Made by a program: the position numbers and the translations under genes. A stretch of DNA of 64,000 nt from DASZUK01 sp963745595. GTDB lineage: Bacteria > Actinomycetota > Acidimicrobiia > Acidimicrobiales > RAAP-2. The notes under the pieces were generated by a model. The model was not told where the DNA came from and did no database searches. It saw nothing but the letters and a program-made list of their open reading frames with translations. Positions within the stretch are counted from its first letter, which is position 1. Every line of letters starts with the position of its first letter. Below, one piece after another: positions 30,024-38,756 of the stretch. The stretch lies in NCBI GenBank assembly GCA_963745595.1, contig CAVUYB010000010.1:1-64000 (forward strand). Direction: 5' to 3'.

Positions 30024-31055
30024 ATGCCCCGTCTCGTCGCCGCCCCCGACAAGTTCCGGGCGACGGCGGCCGCCGCCGACGTCGCCGCGGCGATCGGTCG
30101 GGCGGCCCGGGCGGTCGGGTGGTCGGTCGACGAGGTCCCGCTGGCCGACGGCGGCGAGGGCCTGCTCGACGTCGTCGGCGGCGAACCGCGTTCGACGGTC
30201 GTCACCGGCCCGCTCGGCCAGTTGGTGTCGGCGGAATGGCGCATCACCGACGGCGTCGTCGGTGGTTCGACCGAGCCGACGGCGGTGATCGAGATGGCGC
30301 GGGCCGCCGGTCGAGAGCTCGTCCCCCGTCCGAGCGGCGACGACCCGGTGCGGGCGACGACCCGGGGGGTCGGCGAGCTCGTGCTGGCGGCCGCCGATGC
30401 GGGGGTGCGCCGGATCGTCGTCGGCATCGGCGGGTCGGCAACGACGGACGGTGGGCTCGGTGCGGTCGACGCCATCGGCTCGCCGGACGCGGTGGCCGGC
30501 GTGGACCTGCTGGTGGCGGTCGACGTCCGGGCTCGGTTCGAGGACGCGGCCGCGGTGTTCGGCCCGCAGAAGGGCGCATCGCCGGCCCAGGTCCGGGTGC
30601 TCGCCCAGCGACTGGCCGACCTGGCGGCGCGGTACCGGGAGCAGTTCGGGGTGGACGTGACCCGGATCGCCGGCGCCGGGGCCGGCGGCGGGCTGGCCGG
30701 CGGGCTGGCCGCCCTCGGGGCGACGGTCGTCGGTGGCTTCGACGTCGTCGCCGACCTCGTCGGGTTGGACCGGCGGCTGGCCGGCGCGGACGTCGTCGTC
30801 ACCGGCGAGGGCCGGCTCGACGGGTCGTCGCTGGACGGCAAGGTGGTCGGCGGGGTCGTCGCCCGGGTGGCCGGGCGCTCACCCGTCCTCGTCGTCGCCG
30901 GCCAGGCCGACCCGGCCGCGGCGGCCCGGCTTCCGGCGACGGTCGAGGTCGTCGACCTGACCGAGACGGCCGGCCGGCGGCGGGCCCGGGCCGACGTCAC
31001 CGAGCTCGTCGAAGCCGCGGTCGCCCGGTACCTGCGGAAGCGACCGACGCCATAG
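30024..31055 (+). CDS. Glycerate kinase (type I, GlxK/GarK family)
   Basis: It phosphorylates D-glycerate with ATP, to 2- or 3-phosphoglycerate. The N-terminus LVAAPDKFRATAAAADVAAAI is the family hallmark. Further blocks are PLADGGEGLLD, GIGGSATTDGGLGA, DVRARFEDAAAVFGPQKGA, GAGAGGGLAGGLAALGA and VVTGEGRLDGSSLDGKVV. The length of 343 residues is slightly shorter than E. coli GarK. ATG 30024 was chosen because it gives the exact family N-terminus. There is no room for a ribosome-binding site except inside the tRNA-Leu that ends six bases earlier. The glyoxylate link with malate synthase at 59.4 kb is plausible but not proven. Confidence 0.93.
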   Translation: MPRLVAAPDKFRATAAAADVAAAIGRAARAVGWSVDEVPLADGGEGLLDVVGGEPRSTVVTGPLGQLVSAEWRITDGVVGGSTEPTAVIEMARAAGRELVPRPSGDDPVRATTRGVGELVLAAADAGVRRIVVGIGGSATTDGGLGAVDAIGSPDAVAGVDLLVAVDVRARFEDAAAVFGPQKGASPAQVRVLAQRLADLAARYREQFGVDVTRIAGAGAGGGLAGGLAALGATVVGGFDVVADLVGLDRRLAGADVVVTGEGRLDGSSLDGKVVGGVVARVAGRSPVLVVAGQADPAAAARLPATVEVVDLTETAGRRRARADVTELVEAAVARYLRKRPTP

Positions 31056-31190
31056 CTGTTTGCCCCGGCCGGGCCATTTCGGCCATGCTGCCCGGACGTC
31101 GCGGCGCGACCGACCGCACGCGGGCACATCGCCACCGACTGGCCGCACCGTCATCGACCGGCCACCTCGGCACCGACTGAAAGGAAGCTC

Positions 31191-32093
31191 ATGGGACTGT
31201 TGGACGGGAAGATCGCCATCGTCACGGGCGCCGGCCGGGGCATCGGCCGGGATGAGGCCCTGCTACTCGCGTCCGAGGGCGCGACGGTCATCGTCAACGA
31301 CATCGGCGGCTCCCTCCAAGGCGAGGGCGGCGACGTCTCGCCGGCCCAGGAGGTCGTCGACACGATCACGGCCAACGGCGGCACCGCGGCGGTCAACGGC
31401 GACGACATCAGCTCCTGGAACGGCGCGAAGAACCTCGTCGACCAGGCCGTCGACGGCTACGGCGCCCTCGACATCGTCGTCAACAACGCCGGCATCCTGC
31501 GCGACAAGATGTCGTTCAGCATGGAGGAGTCGACATGGGACGACGTCATCCGTGTCCACCTCAAGGGCCACTTCGGGACGTGCCACTTCGCGGCCGCCCA
31601 CTGGCGGGCGAAGGCGAAGGCCGGCGAGCCGACGACCGGCCGGATCATCAACACGACGTCCGAGTCCGGCCTCTTCGGCAGCACCGGCCAGATCAACTAC
31701 GGGTCGGCGAAGCTCGGGATCGTGGCGATGACGTGGATCCTCGCCCGCGAGCTCGAGCGGTTCGGCGTCACCGTGAACGCCATCGCCCCCCGCGCCCGGA
31801 CGCGCATGACCGAGACGATCTTCACCGAGATGTCCGAGGTCGCGGACGGCTTCGACAAGTTCGCCCCGTCGAACGTCGCCCAGCTCGTCGGCTTCCTGGC
31901 TACCGACGAGGCGGCTGACGTCAACGCCCAGATCTTCGTCGTCTTCGGTGGCGATATCTGGGTGATGAACCATTTCCAGCCGGTCGGCGAGGTCCACCGC
32001 GACAAGGCATGGACGCCGCAGGACCTCATCGACGCCAAGGGCGAGCTGTTCAAGGGAATCCCGTCCGGGCTCTTCCCGTTCAGCTTCTTCTAG
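31191..32093 (+). CDS. Short-chain dehydrogenase/reductase (3-hydroxyacyl-CoA dehydrogenase-like)
   Basis: This is a classical SDR with the cofactor loop TGAGRGIGRDEALLLA, the NNAG motif, a catalytic Ser in NTTSESG and YGSAK for the Tyr and Lys. The long inserts (NDIGGSLQGEGGDVSPAQEVVD) and the C-terminal extension resemble the SDR domain of peroxisomal multifunctional enzyme 2 and mycobacterial fatty-acid SDRs, so oxidation of 3-hydroxyacyl-CoA is likely. The length is 300 residues. AAAGGAAG precedes the ATG. The next gene begins 10 bases after its stop, suggesting a two-gene unit. About 135 bases upstream are non-coding. Confidence 0.88.
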   Translation: MGLLDGKIAIVTGAGRGIGRDEALLLASEGATVIVNDIGGSLQGEGGDVSPAQEVVDTITANGGTAAVNGDDISSWNGAKNLVDQAVDGYGALDIVVNNAGILRDKMSFSMEESTWDDVIRVHLKGHFGTCHFAAAHWRAKAKAGEPTTGRIINTTSESGLFGSTGQINYGSAKLGIVAMTWILARELERFGVTVNAIAPRARTRMTETIFTEMSEVADGFDKFAPSNVAQLVGFLATDEAADVNAQIFVVFGGDIWVMNHFQPVGEVHRDKAWTPQDLIDAKGELFKGIPSGLFPFSFF

Positions 32094-32103
32094 ACGGCCT
32101 CGG

Positions 32104-32997
32104 ATGGGGCGGTCGGCCGCGGTCACCGCGTGGGCGGCCCGCGGCGCGTACCGCCAGCTGGCCGGCCACCGGATCTTCACCGTCGACGTGCCGGCCGCCG
32201 GGCCTGAGGACCGCGAGCCGTTGCTCGTCGTCCACGGCTTCCCGACGTCGTCGTTCGACTTCCGGCTCGTCGTCGACCGGCTGGCCGTCGGGCGCCGCGT
32301 CCACCTCGTCGACCTGCTCGGCTACGGCCTGTCGGCCAAACCGGACATCGCGTACGGGATCGACGTCCTGGCTGACGTCGTCGCCGCCTACGCCGCGGCG
32401 ATCGGCCTGACCGAGACGGCGCTGCTCACCCACGACCTCGGCGACACCGTCGGGGGCGAGCTGCTGGCGCGCCAGATGGAAGGGCGATGGCCGGTCGACG
32501 TCACCCGACGCGTGCTCGTGAACGGCAGCATCTACATCGACATGGCGCATCTCAGCACTGGCCAGCAGCTGCTGCTGAGCCTGCCTGACGAGCGGCTCGG
32601 CGACGACGCGCTGGTCACCGAGGCCGGCGTGGCGGCCGGCGTCGTGGCGACGTTCGCCGAACGGAGCGAAGTGTCCGACGACGATGTCACCGCCCTGGCC
32701 GAGCTCGTCGCGGCCGGCGGTGGCCTCCGACTGCTCCCCCGCCTCGTCCGCTACATCGAGGAGCGCCGCCGCCGCGAAGGCCGGTTCACCGGAGCCATCG
32801 AGCGCCACCCCTCCCCCGTCACCGTCGTCTGGGGGACCGACGACCCGATCGCCGTCGCCGCGATGGCCTCCCGGTTCCACGCGGCCCGGCCGGACGCCCG
32901 GCTGACGTGGCTCGACGGGGTCGGCCACTACCCGATGCTCGAGGACCCGGACCGGTTCGCCGACGCCGTCCTCGACGGGCTCGACGGGCTCGGGTAG
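32104..32997 (+). CDS. Alpha/beta hydrolase with Asp nucleophile (haloalkane dehalogenase/MEST-like)
   Basis: The fold is shown by VVHGFPTSSFDF (oxyanion loop), LLGYGLSAKPD, and the nucleophile elbow LTHDLGDTVGGEL, where Asp111 replaces the usual Ser. The C-terminus has VVWGTDDPIA for the acid and LDGVGHYPMLEDP for the catalytic His. An Asp nucleophile is known in haloalkane dehalogenases and epoxide hydrolases; HDLGD occurs in MEST-like proteins, whose substrate is not settled. The length is 297 residues. It lies 10 bases downstream of the SDR and is likely co-transcribed, pointing to lipid or xenobiotic metabolism. Confidence 0.85.
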   Translation: MGRSAAVTAWAARGAYRQLAGHRIFTVDVPAAGPEDREPLLVVHGFPTSSFDFRLVVDRLAVGRRVHLVDLLGYGLSAKPDIAYGIDVLADVVAAYAAAIGLTETALLTHDLGDTVGGELLARQMEGRWPVDVTRRVLVNGSIYIDMAHLSTGQQLLLSLPDERLGDDALVTEAGVAAGVVATFAERSEVSDDDVTALAELVAAGGGLRLLPRLVRYIEERRRREGRFTGAIERHPSPVTVVWGTDDPIAVAAMASRFHAARPDARLTWLDGVGHYPMLEDPDRFADAVLDGLDGLG

Positions 32998-33012
32998 CCG
33001 CCGGGCGAGCCG

Positions 33013-33648
33013 TCAGCCGCCGGCGAGCAGGCGGGTCAGGTCGTCGGCCGTGGCGTCGGCGAGCTCGGCGAGGACGGCCAGTCGCTCCTCCGGTCCGTCG
33101 ATCTCGAGAAGCCGCTGGCCGTCGAACGGCGTGACCGGTGCCAACCCGCACAGTCGCCACGCCGCCGAGCGGGCGGACTGTCCACCGTCGGCGGCGGTAT
33201 CGCCGTCGAGCGGGCCGACGAGCGCGGGCTGCTGACCGAGCTCGGACAGGAGCGCCCGGACGCGGCGGACGGCCGTCTCCGTCCGGGCGACGGCTGCCGC
33301 GTCGGGGGCCGTCGCGTCGTCCGGCAGGTCGTCGACGGTCGCCAACGGGTACGGATCGTCGGCCAACCACTCGCGGACGCGGAGGCGGTGAGCGCCGATG
33401 ATCGCCAGCCGCCACCGACCGTCGGCCAACGGCGTCGCGGTCTCGATGCGGGCGACCGTCCCGACGTCGACCCGCTCGTCACCCCCGCCGACCTCCGAGC
33501 CCCGGCGGATCAGGACGACCCCGAGCTCACGGTCGCCGCGCAGACAGTCGACCGTCAGCTGCCGGTACCGCGGCTCGAAGACGTGGAGCGAGAGGCCCGC
33601 CCCCGGGAACAGCACGGTCGACAGCGGGAACATCGGCAGACGTCGCAC
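33013..33648 (-). CDS. LON substrate-binding domain protein
   Basis: The protein consists mainly of the N-terminal substrate-binding domain of Lon protease without the ATPase or protease. Typical elements are LPMFPLSTVLFPGAGLSLHVFEPRYRQL near the start, GTVARIETATPLADGRWRL and a helical C-terminus. Such stand-alone LON-domain proteins are widespread in actinobacteria; their function is not known. The length is 211 residues. It starts with GTG 33648. It is convergent with the hydrolase, with only 15 bases between the stops. Confidence 0.88.
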   Translation of the reverse strand: MRRLPMFPLSTVLFPGAGLSLHVFEPRYRQLTVDCLRGDRELGVVLIRRGSEVGGGDERVDVGTVARIETATPLADGRWRLAIIGAHRLRVREWLADDPYPLATVDDLPDDATAPDAAAVARTETAVRRVRALLSELGQQPALVGPLDGDTAADGGQSARSAAWRLCGLAPVTPFDGQRLLEIDGPEERLAVLAELADATADDLTRLLAGG

Positions 33649-33681
33649 CGCCGGAGACTGTCATACCGCGCCCCGGAACAC

Positions 33682-33711
33682 ACGAAGCCGGCCCGCGCGG
33701 GCCGGCTTCGT
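33682..33711. terminator. Perfect hairpin upstream of the LON-domain gene
   Basis: ACGAAGCCGGCCC and its exact complement form a 13-bp stem with a GCGC loop. Flanking ACAC and GTGT can lengthen it a little. It lies 33 bases upstream of the LON gene's start, so it would end transcripts arriving from the right on the minus strand or act as a cruciform; no plus-strand gene ends here. Confidence 0.6.
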
Positions 33712-34043
33712 GCTGTGTGAGACGTCCACCGGATGTCCACCCGACTCACTTGGCGATTGTGCGAGGGGCCGTCGTCGATCACCGGCCTACATCGGCCGGA
33801 ATTTCAGCGGCCTCGTTCTGCGTCGGTCCGGACAGGCACCCGGCTGATGACGCCGCCCACCGGCGGCTGTCCTCACTCCGGCGGACCGTCCTCCTCGTTC
33901 GAGCACTGCGATCCCATCGCATGCTCCTTTCCGTCTCTGCTTCCATTGTCCTCCTCCGATGCCGGCGCGCCAAGGGGTTTGACCAGCGTCTTTGTAAACG
34001 CCTGCTCGCGACCGGCAGCCGGTCGGGCGTACGATGGCGGCCA
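33712..34043. other. Intergenic region with possible promoters
   Basis: No well-supported gene lies in these 332 bases. The stretch is less GC-rich than its surroundings. It contains a 6-bp inverted repeat CCGGCC-TACATC-GGCCGG near 33781-33798 and a TACGAT -10 box at 34030-34035, eight bases before the SDR start. On the minus strand an open frame of 55 codons with a strong GGAGGAGG sequence is listed separately with low confidence. Confidence 0.5.
33779..33946 (-). CDS. Possible small basic protein, unrecognised
   Basis: A 55-codon frame begins MEAETERSMRWDRSARTRRT. GGAGGAGGAC, a very strong ribosome-binding sequence, lies immediately before the ATG. The peptide is Arg/Ser/Glu-rich with no membrane segment or known motif. 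A second start in another frame (MGSQCSNEEDGPPE, 14 codons) also follows an AAAGGAG sequence, so which frame is used, if any, is unclear. I have no homology to support it. Confidence 0.25.
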   Translation of the reverse strand: MEAETERSMRWDRSARTRRTVRRSEDSRRWAASSAGCLSGPTQNEAAEIPADVGR

Positions 34044-34865
34044 ATGGGACTCCCGCCGCCCGCACGGACGACGACGTGCCTGGTCACCGGGGCGTCGTCG
34101 GGGATCGGGCGCGAGATCGCCCGGGAGCTGGCCGCCCGCGAGCTCGGCGTCGTCCTCGTCGCGCGGCGCCGGGAGCGCCTGCAGGCGCTCGCGGACGAGC
34201 TGTCGGCGGCCCACGGCGTCCGGGCCGAGGTCGTCTCGGCCGACCTGTCCGACGAACGCTCGCGAGCGTCGCTGGTCGACGCGGTCACCGACCTCGGGCT
34301 GTCGGTCGAGGTGCTCGTCAACAACGCGGGGTTGACGACGATGGGACCGGTCCACCGGGCGGACCGGTCGGCGGAGCTGCGGATGGTCCGTACCGACGTC
34401 GAGGCCGTCGTCGACCTGTGCACGCTCTTCGTACCCGGCATGGCGACCCGGCGGCGGGGCGCGGTCCTCAACGTCGCGTCGACCGCGGCGTTCCAGCCCC
34501 TGCCGGGACAGGCCGGTTACGGCGCGTCGAAGGCGTTCGTCCTGTCGTACACGTACGCGCTGCGCGAAGAGCTGCGGCCGGTCGGGGTCGATGTCACCGC
34601 GCTCTGCCCAGGCCCGGTCGAGACGGAGTTCGCCGAAGCGGCCGGCCTGTCGGAGGCCGCGTCGGCATCGTCGCTGCCGCGGTTCATGTGGGTCTCGGCC
34701 GCCGCGGTCGCCCGCGCCGCGGTCGACGGCTTGGCCGAAGGCCGGCCGGTGGTCATCCCCGGCGTCGCCAACCGGGCCGGCGCGGCCGCCGGGCAGCTGC
34801 TGCCGCGGACGCTGCTGACGTCGATCATCGCCCGCCAGCACCCCGGTCTCCGGCCGGACGGCTGA
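34044..34865 (+). CDS. Short-chain dehydrogenase/reductase
   Basis: A classical SDR is shown by CLVTGASSGIGREIARELA (cofactor binding), VLVNNAGLTTMG, the catalytic Ser in LNVASTAAFQPLPG and YGASK. CPGPVETEF follows, as in the YqjQ/DltE-like group. The length is 273 residues with a ~60-residue C-terminal helical extension (FMWVSAAAVARAAVDGL). ATG 34044 is supported by the TACGAT -10 box eight bases upstream (leaderless). The substrate is unknown. The phosphodiesterase starts 28 bases after its stop and may be co-transcribed. Confidence 0.87.
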   Translation: MGLPPPARTTTCLVTGASSGIGREIARELAARELGVVLVARRRERLQALADELSAAHGVRAEVVSADLSDERSRASLVDAVTDLGLSVEVLVNNAGLTTMGPVHRADRSAELRMVRTDVEAVVDLCTLFVPGMATRRRGAVLNVASTAAFQPLPGQAGYGASKAFVLSYTYALREELRPVGVDVTALCPGPVETEFAEAAGLSEAASASSLPRFMWVSAAAVARAAVDGLAEGRPVVIPGVANRAGAAAGQLLPRTLLTSIIARQHPGLRPDG

Positions 34866-34893
34866 GGAGCCCTGGCGTGCGCCGGCCGCGGGC

Positions 34894-35397
34894 ATGAGGG
34901 TCGTCGTGCTGGCCGACACCCACCTACGGGGGGACGGACTGGACCGGCTGCCATCGGCCGTGCTGGCCGCGATCGACGACGCCGACGTCGTCCTCCATGC
35001 CGGCGACGTCGTCAGCCCCGGCGCGCTCGGCGCGCTCGAAGGACGGACGGCCGCGGCCGGTGCCGACTTCTACGCGGTCCTCGGCAACAACGACGGCTCG
35101 CTGCACGGGCGACTGCCGGCGTCCGTCGTCGTCGAGATCGGCGGCGTGGCCGTCGGGATGGTCCACGATGCCGGCCGGCGGGACGGGCGAGCGGCCCGGT
35201 TGCATCGGCGGTTCCCGACCGGGGCCGTCGTCGTCTTCGGGCACAGCCACGTGCCGGGCGACGACATCGGCGTCGACGGCCAGCGGCTTTTCAACCCGGG
35301 GTCGCCGACCGAGCGGCGAGCCCAACCGCACCGGACGTTCGGCCTCCTCGAGCTGGCAGGCGGGCTGGTCCGGGACCACCGGATCGTGCCGATCTGA
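34894..35397 (+). CDS. YfcE/MJ0936-type metallophosphoesterase
   Basis: This is a small binuclear-metal phosphodiesterase. The metal ligands are visible in VVVLADTHLRGDG (Asp and His), LHAGDVV (Asp), LGNNDG (Asn), VHDAG (His) and FGHSHVPG (GHSH), ending with NPGSPTERR. The length of 167 residues is normal for the family, whose members hydrolyse phosphodiesters such as model nucleotides; the natural substrate is unknown. It starts with ATG 34894. Confidence 0.9.
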   Translation: MRVVVLADTHLRGDGLDRLPSAVLAAIDDADVVLHAGDVVSPGALGALEGRTAAAGADFYAVLGNNDGSLHGRLPASVVVEIGGVAVGMVHDAGRRDGRAARLHRRFPTGAVVVFGHSHVPGDDIGVDGQRLFNPGSPTERRAQPHRTFGLLELAGGLVRDHRIVPI

Positions 35398-35463
35398 CCG
35401 GTACGATCGGTTAGGACACACAGAACTTCGGCGCACCGAGTCGTCAACACGGGAGGACCAGCG

Positions 35464-36114
35464 ATGGCGTACCTCAAGCCGGGAACGATCACCCAGAAGC
35501 TGTTCAACCCGCTGACGATGCGGCTCGGCATCTACGGGACGACCGCGCTGACGGTCGCCGGCCGCAAGACCGGCCGGCCGTGCCGGGTGCCGGTGATCCC
35601 GTTCGACCACGCCGGCGCCCGCTACGTCGTCTCGACGAGGGGCGAGTCGGAGTGGGTGCGCAACCTCCGGGCGGCCGGACAGGGCGAACTGGCGCGGAAG
35701 GGCTCGGTCACCCGGTTCCGGGCGGTCGAGCTCCCGGTGGACGAACGGCCGGCGTTGATCGCCGCCTACCGGAAGGTGGCCGGCCGGGAGGTCAACGGAT
35801 ACTTCCGCCAACTACCGGACCCAGCCGACCACCCGACGTTCCGGCTCGACCCGCTTGACTGGCCGACCCGCTCGACTGACCGACCCGCTCGACTGGCCGG
35901 CGGGTCAGCTCCGGGACCTGACCGGCGGGGTCAGCTCCGCGACGGCAGGGCCGCGGTGGCCTGGCCGACGACCTTCTCCTCGCCGGCCTCGTTGACGAGC
36001 CGGACGTCGAGGTCGACGAGGTGCCGTCCGTCGTCGGTGCGGGCACCGGCGACGACGATCTTGGTGGCGAGCTCCTCGCCGGGCCACGTCTGGCGGGCGA
36101 ACCGGACCTTGTAG
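35464..36114 (+). CDS. F420-dependent nitroreductase family protein (DUF385/Ddn-like), extended C-terminus
   Basis: The first ~130 residues match deazaflavin (F420)-dependent nitroreductase-family proteins: TALTVAGRKTGRPCRVPVIPF, RYVVSTRGESEWVRNLRAAG and a C-terminal YRKVAGREVNGYFRQLPDPADHPTFRL. These split-barrel proteins use F420H2 to reduce quinones or nitro compounds. After RLDPL a 17-bp tandem repeat (35847-35897) shifts the frame, and the open frame runs ~80 codons further, overlapping 184 bases of the opposite-strand MaoC gene. The natural end is probably near 35860; the tail is Arg/Ser-rich and likely non-functional. GGGAGG precedes ATG 35464. Confidence 0.8.
   Translation: MAYLKPGTITQKLFNPLTMRLGIYGTTALTVAGRKTGRPCRVPVIPFDHAGARYVVSTRGESEWVRNLRAAGQGELARKGSVTRFRAVELPVDERPALIAAYRKVAGREVNGYFRQLPDPADHPTFRLDPLDWPTRSTDRPARLAGGSAPGPDRRGQLRDGRAAVAWPTTFSSPASLTSRTSRSTRCRPSSVRAPATTILVASSSPGHVWRANRTL
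35847..35897. repeat. 17-bp tandem repeat, three copies, at a gene 3' end
   Basis: Three consecutive 17-base units (CGACCCGCTTGACTGGC, then two copies with CTC for CTT) lie at the end of the nitroreductase-like domain. Each unit shifts the reading frame by one step. The first unit contains TGA in one frame; that frame is read only in the third unit, where C replaces T and removes the stop. A further direct repeat (CGGCGGGTCAGCTCCG, with one extra G in copy two) follows at 35898 and 35924. Confidence 0.85.
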
Positions 36115-36350
36115 GACGTCAACGTCCCGACGCCGACGAAGTCGGTGATGGCCGAGCCGAGGAAGCCCATCGAGAACATCCCGTGGCCGAAGACGGTCGG
36201 CTGGCCGGCCGCGGTCGCCTGGATCTCGTCGTGGTGCATCGGGTTGAAGTCGCCGGAGGCACCGGCGTAGCGGACGAGATCGGTCCGGGTCAGCGTGTGC
36301 GTGCGTACCGGGGCTTCGTCACCGACGGCCAGATCCTCGAAGTAAGGCAT
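35931..36350 (-). CDS. MaoC-like hot-dog dehydratase
   Basis: This (R)-specific enoyl-CoA hydratase-type protein has the hydratase-2 signature: YAGASGDFNPMHHDEIQA supplies the catalytic Asp and His, and FGHGMFSMGF follows. The length is 139 residues, typical of the beta-type subunits that pair with a FAS1-like dehydratase subunit; such a partner is at 38.9 kb. A TAAGAT -10 box lies seven bases before the ATG, so a leaderless mRNA is likely. It is co-directional with the large acyl-CoA dehydrogenase upstream (28 bases) and probably acts on the same acyl-CoA. Confidence 0.9.
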   Translation of the reverse strand: MPYFEDLAVGDEAPVRTHTLTRTDLVRYAGASGDFNPMHHDEIQATAAGQPTVFGHGMFSMGFLGSAITDFVGVGTLTSYKVRFARQTWPGEELATKIVVAGARTDDGRHLVDLDVRLVNEAGEEKVVGQATAALPSRS

Positions 36351-36378
36351 ACGACTGATCTTACGACGCTCGCGACGG

Positions 36379-38659
36379 CTACGACGCCGGCTCCGGGTCC
36401 CGGGGTAGCCCGAGCAGCCGCTCGCCGATGACGTTGCGCTGGACCTCGCTCGTCCCGCCGGCGATCGTCAGGCAGAGCGTGTGCAGGAACGACCGGGTCC
36501 ACGGCGCGGCCGGGCCGTCCGCGTACGCGCCGAGCGGGCCGCAGCGGTCGAGGCCGTAGTCGGCGACCCGTTGGTCGTGCTCGGCGCCGATCAGCTTGCG
36601 GACGCTCGACTCCGGCCCAGGCTCGAGGCCGGACACCGATCGCAGCGTGGCCCGCTGGCCGAGCACCGCGAGGGATTGGGCGTCGACGAGCAGCCGGCCG
36701 AGGCCGTCGAGGACCGCCGGGTCGTCGGCCGAACCGTCGGCGATGGCCATGGCGATGATCGCCTCGAGCGACCCGCCGAACGCCGAGTCGGAGGCGAGCG
36801 AGACGCGCTCGTTGGCGAGCGTCGTCCGCGCCAGCCGCCACCCGCCGTTGACGTCGCCGACGACGCAGTCGTCCGGGACGAACAGGCCGTCGAAGAAGAC
36901 CTCGTTGAACAGCGCGTCGCCGGTGATCTCCCGGAGCGGGCGGACGTCGATGCCGGCCGACCGCATGTCGACGACGAAGTACGTGATGCCCTGGTGCTTC
37001 GGCGCGTCCGGGTCGGTCCGGGCCAGGCAGATGCCGACGTCGGCCCGGGCCGCGACGGACGTCCAGACCTTCTGGCCGTTGAGCACCCAACCGCCGTCGG
37101 CCCGCGTCGCCCGCGTCGTCAACGCCGCCAGGTCGCTGCCGGCGCCGGGCTCGCTGAAGAGCTGGCACCAGAGCAGCTCGCCGCGCAGCGTCGGGAGGAC
37201 GAACCGCTCCTGCTGGGCCGGCGTGCCGTGGGCGATCAGCGTCGGCAACGCCCACGCCGCGACGTGGGCCGGCGGCCGGCGGATCCCGGCAGCCTGGAGG
37301 AGCTGGTCGATGACGAGCTGCTCGACCGGACCGGCGTCCCGCCCGTACGGCGCGGGCCAGTGCGGGAAGAGGAGCCCCCGCTCGCCGAGCAGCCGCCGCT
37401 GGTCGTCGAGGCCGGCCGCCGCCACCTCGGCGACGACCGGTTCGAGCTCGATCCGGAGCGGTCCGGCGACGTCCTCGGGCAGCTCGACCCCGAGCGACCG
37501 GCGGGCGCCGCCGACCGCCTGCCGGGCGACCGAGATGCGCCGGGCGCCGGCCCCGCCGAGCAGCTGACGGGTCGTAGCGGCCCGGCGGAGGTGGAGGTGG
37601 GCGTCGTGCTCCCACGTGAACCCCATCCCGCCGAGCACCTGGATGGCGTCCTTCGCCGCCCGGACGCCGCCGTCGAGGGCCAGTGCGCCGGCCGCGGCCG
37701 CGGAGAGGTGCGCCTGGGCCGGGTCGTCGCCGTCGGCGGCTGAGCGCGGCGTCCCAGACCGCCCCGGTCATCTGCTCGACCGCGGTCAGCAGGTTCGCCA
37801 GCCGGTGCTTGACCCCCTGGAACTGCCCGATCGGCCGGCCGAACTGGATGCGGGTTCGCGCGTGCTCGGTCGCCGTCTCGAGAGACCAGCGGGCACTGCC
37901 GACGAGCTCGGCCGACGCGACGACGACCGCCACGTCGTCGACGTCGGCGGACGTCACGCCGTCGAGCACCCGCTCCGGCGCGACCGTCACGCCGTCGAGC
38001 TGGATCTCGGCGGTCCGGCGCGTCGGGTCGAGGCACGGCCGCCCGACGACGGTCACCCCGGCCGCCGGCTGGCCGTCGGGGCCGCGCAGCTCGATCGCGC
38101 ACCACCGCACCGGCCCAGCGACCAACGACTCAGCATCCGGCGACCCAGCCTCTGGCGCACCGGCCACGGCCACCGGGACGACGGTGACGGCCGCCAGGCC
38201 GACGCCGAGGACCGCGGGAAGCGTGCCGGTCACCGACAGGACACCGCCCGCGCCGATGTGGGCGGCGGGGAGCGGCGCCGGCGACCGTCCGAAGGCGACG
38301 CACGCCGGCGTCGACCCGTCGAGCACGCCGGGCAGGAGCGACTTCTGCACGTCGCCGCTGCCCCGGGCGAGCAACGCGGCGGCGAGGGCGGTCGGTACGA
38401 ACGGCCCGGGGGCGATCACCCGGCCGAGCTCCTCGGCGACGATCGCCAGCTCGAGGATGCCGAACCCCTGACCGCCGAGCTCCTCGGGGACGTGGATGCC
38501 GATCCACCCCTGCTCGGCCAGGTCGGCCCAGACCGGCGGCAGGACGTCGTCGTCGACGTCGAGCAGGGCCCGCGGGACGTCGCTCGGGCAGTACCGATCG
38601 GTCCACCGCCGGAGCGCCCGCCGCAGCTCCTCGTGCTCCTCGCTCACCCCGATCGCCAC
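36379..38659 (-). CDS. Two-domain fused acyl-CoA dehydrogenase (FadE type), one frameshift
   Basis: This is a flavoprotein of ~740 residues with two acyl-CoA-dehydrogenase units. Unit one starts VAIGVSEEHEELRRALRRW, includes LGGQGFGILELAIVAEELGR and TRIQFGRPIGQFQGVKHRLA, and ends LGGMGFTWEHDAHLHLRRA. Unit two begins near IELEPVVAEVAAAG and has GELLWCQLFSEPGAGSDLA, NGQKVWTSVAARAD and LCLTIAGGTSEVQRNVIGERLLGL. Fused enzymes of this kind occur in mycobacterial lipid/sterol catabolism. The frame changes near 37740 and fits one extra base; the join restores ALAADGDDPAQAHLSAAAAG. The region upstream of GTG 38659 contains a KstR-like operator 98 bases away. It oxidises an acyl-CoA using FAD; the chain is not known. 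Confidence 0.85.
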
Positions 38660-38756
38660 GGACCACTTCCTCCCCGGCCGGCCGATCGGGCCCGTCCGGG
38701 TCCCGACGACCGCCAACGTCGACTGCTGCTGCGCCTGCTTCTGCCTCTGCTCCAGA

